The position numbers and the translations under genes were made by a program. Positions 36,401 through 48,188 of a DNA stretch of 64,000 nucleotides are shown in pieces. The notes under the pieces were generated by a model, which did not search any database, was not told the origin of the DNA, and saw nothing but the letters and a program-made list of their open reading frames with translations. The DNA comes from Xiphias gladius (Eukaryota; Chordata; Actinopteri; Istiophoriformes; Xiphiidae): NCBI RefSeq assembly GCF_016859285.1, contig NC_053400.1:31306001-31370000 (forward strand), given 5' to 3'. The first letter of the stretch is position 1. Each line of letters begins with the position of its first letter.

Positions 36401-39400
36401 AACATCTATAATTACGAAAGACTTACTAGCAGATGACGTCCTGTTGGCTTATTAGAAAGTTAATTCGTGTTATAATGAATGATTCAACAGCCAGTGTGGG
36501 ACTTTTCACAAGTAAAGGCTAAAAACTAAACTTTAAAGCATCAGTACTTGATTTATCAAACATTAAAAATTATTAACCAGTAGTAGGTTTAACTTATAAA
36601 CCATATAAAAGGGGGCCTTATTAACAATTGCCTGACATTGTTTAGAAACAGAAGTGGAATGTAACTAAGTACATTTACCTAAGTACTTTTAGTGAAGTAC
36701 AAATTTACAACAATTCAGAGAGAACCATTGTACTTTTTACTCCACCACATTTATTTGAAAGCTGTAGTCACTTGACACTTTTTTATATGATTATTCATAC
36801 GAGACGAGAATACTATGCACTGTTAATAGAGAAGGGCTGCGACTATTGATTATTTTCATTATAGATTAATCTGCCAGTTGCTTTCTCAAGTAATCACTTA
36901 GTTGTTTAGTCTTGTTTAGTTGTTTTAGAAATGTAAAAAAAAGAAAATAATAATGAAAGAAATGATCTTTACACGTCTTCAAGCCCACTGCGATGTCTTT
37001 AACGTGCGTATTTTTTCTGACCAAATGTCCAAAACCTCAAGATATTCAGTTCACTCTGATATACTACAACTACAACTACTGCTACTACTACAACTACAAC
37101 AACAACAAAATGCATTGAATCTATACATTTTGAGAAACTGAAACCGGAGAACTTGGGGCACTTTTGCTTTACAAATGACTGCGACGATTAATCGATTATC
37201 AAAACAGTTGCCCACTGATTTTCTGGCGGCCCACTAATCGTTGCAGCTAAACTACAGATTAAAATACGCAACAGCGTACGAAGCAGTTAAAGTTAGAAGT
37301 AACATCTAATTTAGTAGCTTTATGGGAATCCCCTTGAAATATCTATGTAATTCACTACAAATCATAGGGAAAGTACTGAAAACGTTCTGAGGAAGTCATT
37401 AGTGTTTGTTTAGTTGTGTTGGGTTCATAAAGACTCGTTGATCTGCGGAGAAATTTCCACGAGGGAACAAATAACAATTCACTGGAACTGCTTACTTGGA
37501 AGTGTTAGTATCGCTAGTTTTTCTTAAGAATTTGAATACTTCCTCCTCCACCGTATAGAACTATGATGGCAGTGTGACAGCTAAGCTACGACAGTTTAGT
37601 TATAGAGACCTGCAGGAGCCATTTTATACGTTTCTTTAAGCTCCTCTGTCACTGTGGGCTTTAAACTACTTTAACATTGTTAGAGAACATTTATTAGTGA
37701 TGCCTCTGGTCTGGTGATGCATTTCTGGGTTTTCCTAGTTCTTTTTAATTTTTTTTTTTTTATTCCTGTATATAACCAGTCAGAGTCGCATCACGTCCAG
37801 ATATTTTTACGACAGCTCCACTTTTCATCTGTATTTTAAAAGAAACAAAACAAAACGCATCTTTGTGAGTGCTAAACTCAGTCCGGGTGCATTCTCTAGT
37901 TTTGTTAAAAGGTGTTATGGGAAATGTAGGAAATCTCTAACTGAAGTTGAAGGTGGACAAGACCGGTTGAAGCAAAATGGGTACATCAGTGATCTTAATT
38001 CAACAATCTATCACACAAAATACTGGCAAACAGTTTTTTGAAGGTGCTAAACAGCACAGACTGATGATTTCCCTCAGTTTGACAGGACACGAGTCGATCT
38101 GACCCTCAAAACGTTAAACTCTGAAGGCTGGTTGCAGCACTAGCAAAACTAAAATGTAGTTGATGCAATGACATACATATTAAAGAAAACTCAGGTGGCC
38201 CAGAAGTTAAAATCATTGCTGTCGGTTTCCATCCTAGAGGCAGCCCTTAGAGGGGCCCTCAAAACCTCGGGCCTAAGGAAAGCCAGACGAGGTAAGAGCG
38301 GCAACAAGATGTTGCCTCGCTGTTGTTCCCTGTCGTGTCTTGGTTTCATTGTACATTCTTATGTTCATCTGATGCCAAACTGCGCTACATTCACGTGCAA
38401 CCCTGTCAGTAACTCGAAGCAAACGAGAACAGAGAACGAACATTCCCACTGGTCAGTCTGGCAAATAACAAACCTAATTTTTTCTGTGGAATCTTCAGAA
38501 ATTATTTTCAAATTTGTATTTTCAAACTAATTTCCTAGAAACTTTCCTCTGGTGTCCTAAAAATTAGCTGGTATGTAGCTGTTAATTACAAGGATATTTC
38601 CAAGAAATTTCCTTGTAATTTGGTTCTAATTATCAGAGAAATGGAGAAAGTTTTATTTTGTTTTTTTTTGGTTTTTTTAAATAGGAAATTATGTAGTAGA
38701 TAACTGAAAAATAGTTCATAAACAAACTTCACTATCCATCAGAGTTTCCTAGAAAGACAAATAGAAAGTCTTAATTATGACTTTGAGCTGCCCCAGGTTA
38801 TAGATCTGTTTGGTAAATGTTGATATAACTGATATTTAAGTTCGATTTATTGGTTGAGTTGTCTGCTCACCTGTAGTTTTCAGCTGCAATGGTAATTCCT
38901 TAGTTTTGATGATGATCAACAAATGAAACACACGCCGTGCTATGAAGTTTCACCGACTCAACAGTGTCACTTAGGAACAAATTTCTACTTAATTTCCACA
39001 GACCAGACCTGTAAAACGAATTGACTCAGTGGGGCACATTTTCTGTCTATGAACCTCCGATGGACACTAACATCTGTTTATGAACTTTTTAAAAAACTTA
39101 CCTATGTAATTTCTTAATTTTTTTTATTTTTTGATTGGTACTTACAAAAGGTACTTAATAACTGTAGCAATTACAACACTTAAAACACTGTCTCCATTGC
39201 CCTTTTAAAATTAGTGCCAAGTTGTGTGGGCCTTTACAAGTAAAGTCAGGCTAATTTTTAGGAGGTTACAATAAAACTTTGCAGGAAAACTAGCTGGAAA
39301 ACACGAGACCCTAAATCAAAGTGAGACTCTGACTTTCCAGCTTCATCGTCTAACCTTGAATACTGTTCAAAAATAGATTTCTGAATGAAAATTCTCGTTT

Positions 39401-41560
39401 CATACATACATATGTGTGTGTGTGTTTGTGTTTGTGTTTGTGTTTGTTTATTTATTTATTTATTATATGTCTAGTTGCCTGTAACTGCAGTGTCACATAA
39501 CTGGAGGAGACCAGTAATGGTCGGTATTGACTCTGATGTGTATATCCATCAGAGACGTCCTTTAATGGTGATGTCAGAGGGGAGGGGTCAGTGCAGAGGA
39601 ACGGTAGGACATTTCTGTGTCGTGTCTGTGCTTGTTGTGGTGCTCGGTCCGGTTTGCTTCTGTCCCTGATGTGTTTCTGAACTGATGTTGGACGGTTGGA
39701 TGTTTTTATTTTGGACGGTGGTTTGTCTATATTGGATGGTTGCATGTTGGTGTGCTTGCATCCAGTTGCCGGTGACCTTTTCCACACACACCGGCTGTTT
39801 GGAAAAATTTTGGGCAGTAACCACAGGATTCTCACCGAATCTGTTTGCTCGTCTCTTTGGTTCTGATAAAACGTTTCCATGTGGTTGTTAATTAGGCTTC
39901 AAAATGAGTCTCAAGAAGGATTCTCAAGTGCGTCCTTTGCGTCCCTCCTTATGAATGTTTCCTTTGTTGTATTTATTAGCACAATCTAAAATACAGGGAA
40001 ACTAGAGGGGAAATATGAACATTACCTTACATTTTCTTTCCATATTTATTAGTACAGACGAGCATTTTTAGAAAAGTCTTTTTACTAAAGTAAAACACAA
40101 GTTATGCTGTTGTCACATACCTATTTAAAGATAATAGTTTGTTTGTAAAGGCCAAGATAATTTTATTCTGTTGCTAATTTGACAGTCCAGACACGGAAAT
40201 GTAAAAGTCAAGATAGTAAGGAGACACACCCTGGCACATAAAGGTCCACTGCTACAGCACAAAACAACTGGCATTTTGTAGATTCTCCTCCGAGGAGAAA
40301 ATAGGAACACTGATCACAACAATGAGGAGGGATGTAGGTGCACATTTTAGCACGGGTGTGGGTAATTAGCTGACTTTTGCTCTCAATTCAAACAGTCCTC
40401 GGTGGGGTTTCACTATGTGCAGGCTGATTATTTTTGTGCCAGTCTCCTACGAAACGGCCGCTGTGTGGGTCTAAGGTCAAAGGCATGTCGACCTTATGTT
40501 GAAGGAAGTGTACCTGGCATGGTCTGGCATGTGATTTTTGTATGAGCCGTCCTTCTCTCAATTGCAGCAAAGAACAAAGTAAAGCCTCTGAACATCCCGG
40601 TCACGGGCAAATTACAGAGCAAGTCGCAGCAACGCCACTCAGAAGGTGAGTCATGTGTGAAACCTTCACACCTTTTACTGGAAGGTGCAATCTGACATTT
40701 CATTGAAAGCCCACACTCACAAAAGATCATTAACAACCCCATAAGTGTGTTAGTCTCTAACAGCCTTTAAAATCACAATGTCTACTTTAAATTTCTTTTT
40801 CTTCATTAAACAAGGTTAAAGTTTATTATAGACACAGCGGGAGTTGTTGAAAAGGTTTTTTTTTTTTCTTCTTTTTCATTTTTGACAGAAGTAAAAAATT
40901 AAAATCAAAAGAAGTCGTGTCGCCTCCAGTCTTTGTGCTAAGCTAGGCTATAAAGACATCTGTCCATACAAAAATTAAACTTATATTGATCTCTTTCATC
41001 TAAAAAAAAAAGTAAATAAGCATGTTTCTAATTGTGTTTAAAAAAGGACTGCTGGCCACTTTAGGAATGTGGTAACACTTTATTTTAAGTATGTGTGTGT
41101 GTGTATTTGGCTGCTGTATAAGCCTTTCGTTAAATGTTAGTATGCAGCTTATAAATATGAAATAGTGGACTTGAAGCAAAGTGTTACCATGAAACAAACA
41201 GGCCTGTTCTGTAGTTCTGTACCTTCATAACACTGTAGTGAGTTTTGTGTTCTCGAACTGATTGGCAGCATTTTTGGCTAATATCGTAGGATATTTTATT
41301 TTGAAATTTCTGTGCTGGAGGTGTAGCGCCCATAAGAGGCTGGGTGTGTATCTGCCGATGGCCAGAGGTGGTTTGGGGCTGAAGGAGGTTGTCCTCCGCA
41401 ATCAGCGGAGCCTCTCGTTCCGCGTGTTTGTGCGTCACAGTGCGGAGTAATGAGGTGCTTCAGGGTCCGCAGCGCAGAGCAAAGTGGGGCCGCAGGGAGT
41501 CTGGAGAGGCTTCAATGAGCCCGAATCAATCAGCCCGAGGAGCAACATGCAGATGGGACT

Positions 41561-41595
<35 letters not shown>

Positions 41596-44500
41596 AATCA
41601 CTTTCCCTCGATGACTGGAGCGCGTGTTTATCTCCAAACACTCCAATCACTCCCACTGGCACTTCATACCGACCCACGCAGCATAAATATTTTGTCATCT
41701 CATCGTTTGAAATTTTTATTGATTTATTTTATTTTTTAAGTCTCAAAGTGTGAAATAAACAGCAGTTCTGCTAAAATGAATAAATTCGGCCAGTGTTAAC
41801 ACCTTCAGAGGATTGTGTGAGCAGAATTTTTCCAGGATCGTTTTACTAGAGGATCCTATTGTGTGGATATGTAAATTCACCATTTCTAATTGTCCCCGCT
41901 GCAAAGTAGATTTTCAGGTCGCTTTCGGGCGTCTAGCTGAGCCTCCGAAGCGCCATACAGTTTCTCAAAACTGGCCCAGCAGCACAATAAGCCTCGACTC
42001 TCAGGTCATCACAAACCGCCACATGGCAGAAGGTTAAAGTCCAAACGCGGAGAACCGAACCCGTTTTGTTAATAACAAGTTATCATGACCTACTGATAAA
42101 CTAATGAAGAAGAAGAGAGAATAAGAAGAAAATCGAATCATTTGTTTTCATCTTTGACTTTTAACTCAGCAGCGTTTTATTAATGATAACTAAGAAAAAT
42201 AACATCAGAGACAGAACGAGGAGGTTAAATGGCAGCCAACACAACGAAGAGGAGAGAGATTGTTAAAGTAAACGAGAGAAAGCATTAAAAGAAAATTGAC
42301 AAATCATACAAATCAATAAAACCTTCAAATCAGTAAACGGTCGAATGGAGACAATGTCGTTCCTTCTGTTAGTTTAAGTCAGAAGCTGCTGTTCGAACTA
42401 TGTTTGGTTAGTGAGTAGACAAAGTCTGCAGGTCTTTTTTTTCCCTCTGTACGCTGACATGAAACCAGATGACTTGAACAAGTTTAACTGGGTGCTGCTC
42501 AAGCTCCAACAGTCTCTCATCACTCCGTGTCTTTCTCCAGATGTTGAGCACAAGCCAAAGTCCGAGCCCGCCGCCGCCGCAGGTCCGCCAGGGGACGCCG
42601 CAGCCGAGCCGTCCACCTCACAGCCTCCGAAGGCAGAGGAGACGACTGAGAAGACGTCCGAGCAGCCGGACGGGTCGAAGGTACGCCGAGACGATTTCAG
42701 CTCACTCTGCCCCCTCGCCTGATTATGGACGTGTTGGAAACAGGGGGAGCGGCACAGAAATCTGGGCCCCAGACATATTGGGGCCCCGGTCGACCCTTTT
42801 GTCCTCTTACTACATCCATTGCCACAACTGTTCGAAATACCAGATCAACAAGTGCGATCGATAACGAAGCATTTTAAGAAATTCTGTGCAATCTTAAAGG
42901 TTTTGCACACGCTCCGTTTTTGCCGTGAGGTTTCACATTATCTCCATCGGTTTTTCAGGTCTTCGTTGAAACCAGAGGTGGAAAAGCCACCTCAGTCTGG
43001 CCCTTACATTGTATTAGTCTGCTTCATAATACGAAGAGCAGAAGTTACCGACCTAGAAATTAAGTCATAAAGATCTGTTTCATTTCAGAGGATCACAGAG
43101 TCAGACCGTATCTGACGTCATCCACGTGGTCACGGTCTGTACATCCAGAGCTACAGCAAACAGAAACCACCAGCAGCTAAATCAGCAGGACTCTCTGTGG
43201 TACAGATTCTCCAGGATCTAAAAAAACAGAACAGGCTACAAACCGGTTTAAGATCGATTTTTGAGGGAAAGAGAGGATTCTTCAGAAACTTTAACTAAGA
43301 TCAGTAGGTTTCACCAGATTGTTTGTTTTTTTTTAACCTCATGATCGGACATTAAAGCCTGGCGCGTTGGCGACTTGACAGCAGGTGTAAAAATGACAAG
43401 CTGAAGTCGGGGAACGTCTAAGTGCTGCATGCAAAATGGCCAAGAGAGCTTTTTTTTTAAATATATTTTTCTCAAAATGTTTCAAATTTTTCTGTAATAG
43501 ATATAACACATCAACTTTATTTTCACCGGGGCGTCCCCCCTTTACATGCGCAGCTGCCAGCTTTTAAAGAAAAACAAGGAAGCGTGGCTCAGTGCGATAT
43601 TCTAGACCGACCAGGCTGGAGCGCTGCAGCCCTGGCGTCCGGGCAACGCTGTCAGTTACGCTGGTGTGTCCTCTCTCCCGCAGGCGGCGGCAGCGTCAGC
43701 GGGGGCAACAGAGGGCTCAGAGGGCAGGGCTGACGACGAGAGCGGGGACGACGAGAGCGGGGACGACGAGAGCGGTGACTCCAGTGAGAGTGAAGATGGC
43801 AACGACGACGACGGAAACGGGGAGGAGGAGGAAAAGGGGGAAGCGGAGGAGGAGAATGAGCCGTTGTCTTTAGAGTGGCCCGAGACCAGACGCAAGCAGG
43901 CCACCTATCTGTTCCTGCTGCCCATCGTGTTCCCGCTGTGGCTCACGGTGCCTGACGTCCGCAACCTGGTGAGCACAAACAACCCTTCAGAAACGCTCGT
44001 CAAACCTTCACTCCGATGTCATGGAAACAGCAACAGGTCATGTGACCGCCGCAGATTTTCACCCGGATCCGGTTGGTTCCAGTGGGTAAAACTTCAGCTG
44101 GGGTTCACTGGTCTCATGGCAAGCAGCCCTAAGCCTTGGGCAGTTGGTGGTTTCACCCGGTCCAGTGTAATCGGCTATTAAAGGCTCATTTTACCCAAAT
44201 CAAAGGGACAATCTCAACTACGGCTGCAACTATTTGGTGATTTTCATTATCGATTGAATCCGCTGATTATTCTTCTCCATTAATCGTTTGGTCTAGAAAA
44301 GACTAATGAACGGTGAAAAGCGCCCATCACAGTTTCCTACACCCGAAGGTGTCGGTATTAATCATGTCTTTTCTTCTGTCTGACCAACAGTCTAAAACTA
44401 AGAGAGGTTCAATTTACTGTAACGTAAGACGGGTAAAGGCAGCAAACTGTCACATCTGAGAAGCTGAAACTATCAGACATTTGCCATTTTTTTTCTTTGA

Positions 44501-47500
44501 AACTGACAAATCATTATTCGATTATCAAAACGGATGCAGCTTAATTTTCTTAGTCAATTCATCTATTAACAAAATTAACCTGCAGCTCTTTTGACACTCA
44601 AATAATAATTTGAGTCCTTTTAACAAAAATGTCAACCATTTGTCAAATGTAAAACACTCAAATACGAGGCTGAAATTGTAACGGGCATTTTATAGACGAA
44701 ACAATGAATAAAAACCAGGATGGCACTCGGCAGAGTGGATTCCTCCGCCGAGGCCAAACAATCCTACACGTCTGTGTGGCTCCTGTAATAGAAAATTAAA
44801 AGGATAAAGGAAATGGTCTGATAATATAAATGACTCATTTGTCGTAAAACGTAGTCAGTACAACTCTGTGTGTCCAGATTATTATCTGGATCTGCACCAA
44901 ATTGAACAAACTCATGGATCTCAAGACCATAAATGTGTCCTTTTTTCAAAGGTTATTTCCTGAGAAACTGAAAAAAAATGTCAAAGGCTGCCGTCTCTCT
45001 CAATGTTAAGGAAAGTGGTACAAAATTCCTGGATCGAACCCTTTAACCGGATCCGCACCAGAATTTAACGGGACCAATTCCCAATCCCACCACCGCGTTT
45101 GGTGCAAATGGGTCCGGTAGTTTTCGCGTAATCCTGCTGACAAACCCAAACAAAGACGATACGCAGTCATGGCAGGACCTCCACAGGTGGATATCGCATA
45201 ATGTCAGACCTCTTTTCCTCTTGACCAGACAGATAATAATAATGTAACTTAGGAGATATTTTCCTCCCTAAAAATGTAATCGCCTTTTAAAAACAACATC
45301 ATGTTATTCGTCTTCTGAGGTAACTCGATTTGATTGCTCGTCCCAGTGACACCTGCAGTCCGAACAGGCACCTGGGCGCCGCGGCAGGTCGACGAAACGC
45401 ATCACACCCGTAGGGGCCCGCTTACTCCCAGATACAGGTCGCGCGTGGGTGCGGGGACGGACGCGTGGTTTCGCTGTGATCGGCTGAGGTTTTGAGGCGT
45501 CCCGCCTCGGAGGCTTCTGCGGATTCGATGAGCCCCGCTGAATTTATTTTGAGGTGCAGCGTTGAGGACTGTAAAAAACGTCCTTTACAGCAGGATAATC
45601 GACAGACCTCACTGAGCAGTTTTCATCCGGATTGAATAGATAATTAGAGCCACACGTTGAAACTAACTTATCGTCTACAATAATCACTATTCCTATTTCG
45701 TGACACCAAACAAACTCACGGTGAACCTCTTCATTTAGACGCCCGCACACCGATGCATTGGTGGACGTGTTTTGGCCTCTGCTGAATGGCGTCGGGTTGC
45801 CAAAGGTCCAAACAATGTCCAAACATGAAAATCTGAAACGATACGACGCCTCTTGGTTAAGAGCATAACTGTCCACAGTGTGAATGAATGTCTCCAGCTT
45901 CGCCGCTCACTGCACAAGACCAGTTTAACGGGGTGCGCTAACCAAGCACTCGTTACGCATCTGGATCCAGATCTCTGTTTCCAGACGCTTACACGACAAG
46001 TCATGATGTTCTGTAGCAGTGTTTCTGAGCTGAATCTTCCTTTTTTGTATCTTCCAGGCGTCCAGGAGATATTTTGTCATGACGTTTATCGGCTCCATCC
46101 TGTGGATCGGAGTTTTCTCCTACATGATGGTGTGGTGGGCTCATCAGGTCGGTTGACGCTTCACACGTCACGTCTGCAGGCATTCACATTCGGCTTTAAA
46201 ATCTCATTTTCATCCAGATTGATGCGTTTGATGGGGTTTTTTTGTTTTTTTTTAACTGATTTCACTCATTTATGAATAATCAGAATAAGCACCAATAAAT
46301 TCACGACCTGTTTTTGTTTTTTTTTGTTTTTTTAAAGAAAGAAAATGCAGACACACTGTATATATAGGCTAAGAGTTAACATGCGGTTGGCAGCCAGACT
46401 CAGGGTATGGGGGCATGTGTTGCTGATATTAATATTTCTTAATTTCTGACACCGGTTCTCGTCCCCTTCCTGCGCGCAGGTGGGCGAGACCGTGGGCATC
46501 TCGGAGGAGATCATGGGCCTGACCATCCTGGCGGCCGGGACGTCCATCCCCGACCTGATCACCAGCGTGATCGTGGCCCGGAAAGGTCTGGGGGACATGG
46601 CCGTGTCCAGCTCAGTGGGCAGTAACATCTTTGACATCACTGTGGGGTGAGTGACCGCAGGCACCCCGTCTGCGCCGCCTGAAATGATTCTGGAAAAATA
46701 TTCAGACGATGGCCGGGTAAATCGCCCGTGGCCTTCTACAACAGCCCACGTGGTAAATTCAGTGTAATGTCCATTAAGCTCTAACTCATCGGTACAACAG
46801 TCCCGTTATACTCTGCCCTCCCCCGCTCCGGGTTTCTCTCTTAACAATAACAATGTTTTCACACTTTTTTTTTTCTTTCTACCGGGCTCCTGATTGATAT
46901 TATGCTACCTTCAGCAGAACTCAGCACTTGCTGATGTTTTCGGGGTTTCCGTTTCACATTAAAAGCCCTACCTATGGAGGAAAGGCCACGGGACTTTTAA
47001 TGTAGAAATTCCTGAGGAAGTGTTGAGTTTTAATATCGTTTCAGGGAAAAAGGCCAAGTGGAGTCCCCCGGCGCGACTCTTGGTGTGCTGATGGAATTAG
47101 CGCTGCGGGAAATGGGCGTTGTACTGAATTTACCGGGACACCAGGAAAAGATGGAGGAAGTTTTCAACGACCGTCTAGTTGTATTCAAGGTTTTAAGCAA
47201 AATACTAGGAAACTATGCAGTAGGTAAGAGAAAAATAGTTCATAAACAGACGTCAAGGTCCATCGGAGTTTCTCAGAAAGACTAACGATTCTTAATGATC
47301 TGCCTTGATCAGTAAATATTTATTCAATTGCCGCTGATGCTACAAATTGGTTGAATTTTTTGCTCACCTGTAGTTTTCAGCTGCATTGGAAATTCCTTAG
47401 TTTTGTGTTTAAAACTGACACGAAACTCCAGTGGATGCTGACGTCAATTTTTGAACTATTTTTCACTTGCCTGCCACATAACTTACAATTTTTTCTTTTA

Positions 47501-48188
47501 AAAAATTCAAATATAACAAGCAGGTAATGACTAACTGTAGCAATTAACACTTCCTCCATTTCCCCTTAACATTTGTACCAATTTGCAAAGGAATTTCAAG
47601 GAAATATCCTGGTAGTTTTTAGTAAATTACTAGGAAAGTTTCTCAAAAAACTAGCTGGAACATGTAAAATCTTAATATGAAAATAAAACTACAATCTTTA
47701 GCCGTCAAATAAATGCAGTACAATATTCTCCTCTGAAATGTGGTGGAGGAGAAGTATAGAGGAAGCATGAAATAGACTGAAGTGAAGCAGAGGTGCCTCA
47801 GCATTGTATTTACAGTAAGTGCAACGTACAGCACTTGAGGCAGTGATTCCAGATTCACTATCCTAGGACGCACTTGTCACATAAAGTGTAAATGACCTGT
47901 AAACCAGACAGCAACACATCTGTCCTCTCTGGTTCTAGTCTGCCGGTCCCGTGGCTCATGTACACTCTGTTCCACGACGGCAAGCCGGTAACCGTCAGCT
48001 CCAACGGCCTGTTCTGCGCCATCGTGCTGCTCTTCCTCATGCTCCTCTTCGTCATCATCTCCATCGCCGCCTGTCGCTGGAAGATGAGCCGAATGTTGGG
48101 CCTCACCATGTTCGTACTGTACTTTGTGTTCCTCGTCCTCAGCGTCCTGCTGGAGGATCGCGTCCTCGTCTGCCCGATTTCGATCTGA
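27477..48188 (+). CDS. slc24a1: Na+/Ca2+-K+ exchanger NCKX1 (complete, 9 coding exons)
   Basis: Potassium-dependent sodium/calcium exchanger; in vertebrates SLC24A1 extrudes Ca2+ from rod outer segments. Exons: 27477-28427, 32063-32233, 33289-33397, 40568-40645, 42541-42680, 43684-43968, 46058-46147, 46480-46646, 47939-48188. These total 2,241 bp in one frame (746 aa). Signal-anchor-like helix at residues 16-33; short extracellular region with N-glycosylation sequons at Asn60 and Asn83 and a proline-rich stretch. Alpha-1 repeat [20 protein letters not shown] (from residue 182, Glu194) and alpha-2 repeat [20 protein letters not shown] (from 621, Asp633) carry the ion-binding acidic residues. 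The cytosolic loop (about 310-545) is Pro/Ala-rich then strongly acidic. [16 protein letters not shown] followed by [20 protein letters not shown] favours SLC24A1 over SLC24A2, and synteny agrees. Human NCKX1 is 1,099 aa; the difference is in the two loops. The start is the first ATG; the upstream open frame begins with TTG only. Confidence 0.95.
29005..29290. repeat. Dispersed repeat shared with 15510-15790 (copy B)
   Basis: Same orientation as copy A; contains GTGGATTAATCCTCCGCTG and AACGAATGCACT. It lies in slc24a1 intron 1. The remainder of that intron (28428-32062) has no coding signal I can support apart from the MITE at 30637. Confidence 0.5.
30637..31007. mobile_element. hAT-like non-autonomous element (MITE) with perfect 8-bp duplication
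   Basis: 371-bp element without coding capacity. Ends are CAGGGCTGCA and TGCAGCTCTA, imperfect inverted repeats; subterminal blocks ATCGATTAATC and GATCAACCGATTGATTAAAC are also inverted. It is flanked on both sides by GTCTGCCT (30629-30636 and 31008-31015). An 8-bp target duplication is the hallmark of hAT transposition. It lies in slc24a1 intron 1. Confidence 0.8.
31470..31910. repeat. Dispersed repeat with ACTACAAA / GGGGGGCCTTTTAC modules, copy A
   Basis: Starts near GCCGGATTAACCCG, runs through an ACTACAAAGA-type A-rich tract and ends GGGGGGCCTTTTACATG...CCCAGGGGC. The same order recurs at about 50050-50390. Confidence 0.5.
36655..37552. repeat. AAGTA-rich repeat, inverted copy with a MITE inside
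   Basis: Reads AGTGGAATGTAACTAAGTAC at the left and ends with CTTCCTCCTCCACCG, the complement of the family start. Between about 36832 and 37249 lies a copy of the hAT-like MITE (GGGCTGCGACTATTGATTAT ... ATCGTTGCAGCTAA). It lies in slc24a1 intron 3. Confidence 0.5.
38530..39300. repeat. Inverted-repeat dispersed element, copy A (slc24a1 intron 3)
   Basis: Shares long blocks with 47130-47660 in the same orientation: AAAATAGTTCATAAACA, GCTCACCTGTAGTTTTCAGC, TTCCTTAGTTTTG, ACTGTAGCAATTA and AAAACTAGCTGGAA. The left end (TTTCCTAGAAACTTTCC, GGATATTTCC) resembles the complement of the right end of copy B, suggesting a fold-back element. Confidence 0.55.
41071..41188. mobile_element. Short MITE with GGTAACACTTT ends
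   Basis: 118-bp element: begins GGTAACACTTTATTTTAAG and ends CTTGAAGCAAAGTGTTACC, inverted repeats matching at about 15 of 19 positions, with a (GT)n tract inside. Related left ends start at 35495 and 57249. It lies in slc24a1 intron 4. Confidence 0.6.
41564..41592. repeat. (GT)n microsatellite in slc24a1 intron 4
   Basis: About 14 uninterrupted GT units. Confidence 0.95.
43732..43776 (+). repeat. Three tandem 15-bp units inside slc24a1 exon 6
   Basis: GACGACGAGAGCGGG occurs three times head to tail, the last unit ending in T, coding (DDESG)3 in the acidic cytosolic loop. Confidence 0.95.
44219..44590. mobile_element. hAT-like MITE copy in slc24a1 intron 6
   Basis: Starts TACGGCTGCAACTATTTGG and ends CCTGCAGCTCTT, with family blocks TTTTCATTATCGATTGAATC and TCATTATTCGATTATC. 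Flanks no longer match. Confidence 0.5.
44718..45195. repeat. Dispersed repeat beginning GGCACTCGGCAGAGTGGATT
   Basis: The opening matches GGCACTCAGTGGAACGCAGA at 34838, followed in both by GCCAAGGCC or GCCGAGGCC and AAACAATCC. The right side has GGATCCGCACCAGAATTTAA and CCTCCACAGGTGG. Probably the tail of a retroposon; family not assigned. Confidence 0.4.
47130..47660. repeat. Inverted-repeat dispersed element, copy B (slc24a1 intron 8)
   Basis: Second copy of the element at 38530. It ends GGAAATATCCTGG ... ACTAGGAAAGTTTCTC, the complement of the left end of copy A. An open frame of 75 codons at its left edge is fortuitous. Confidence 0.55.

Larger units (their letters stand above)
33398..40567. 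other. Large slc24a1 intron 3
   Basis: 7.2 kb between coding exons 3 and 4. It contains repeat copies (34838, 35495, 36655, 38530), poly(T) tracts and a CTA/ACA-type low-complexity tract at about 37060-37110, but no supported gene. Confidence 0.6.
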
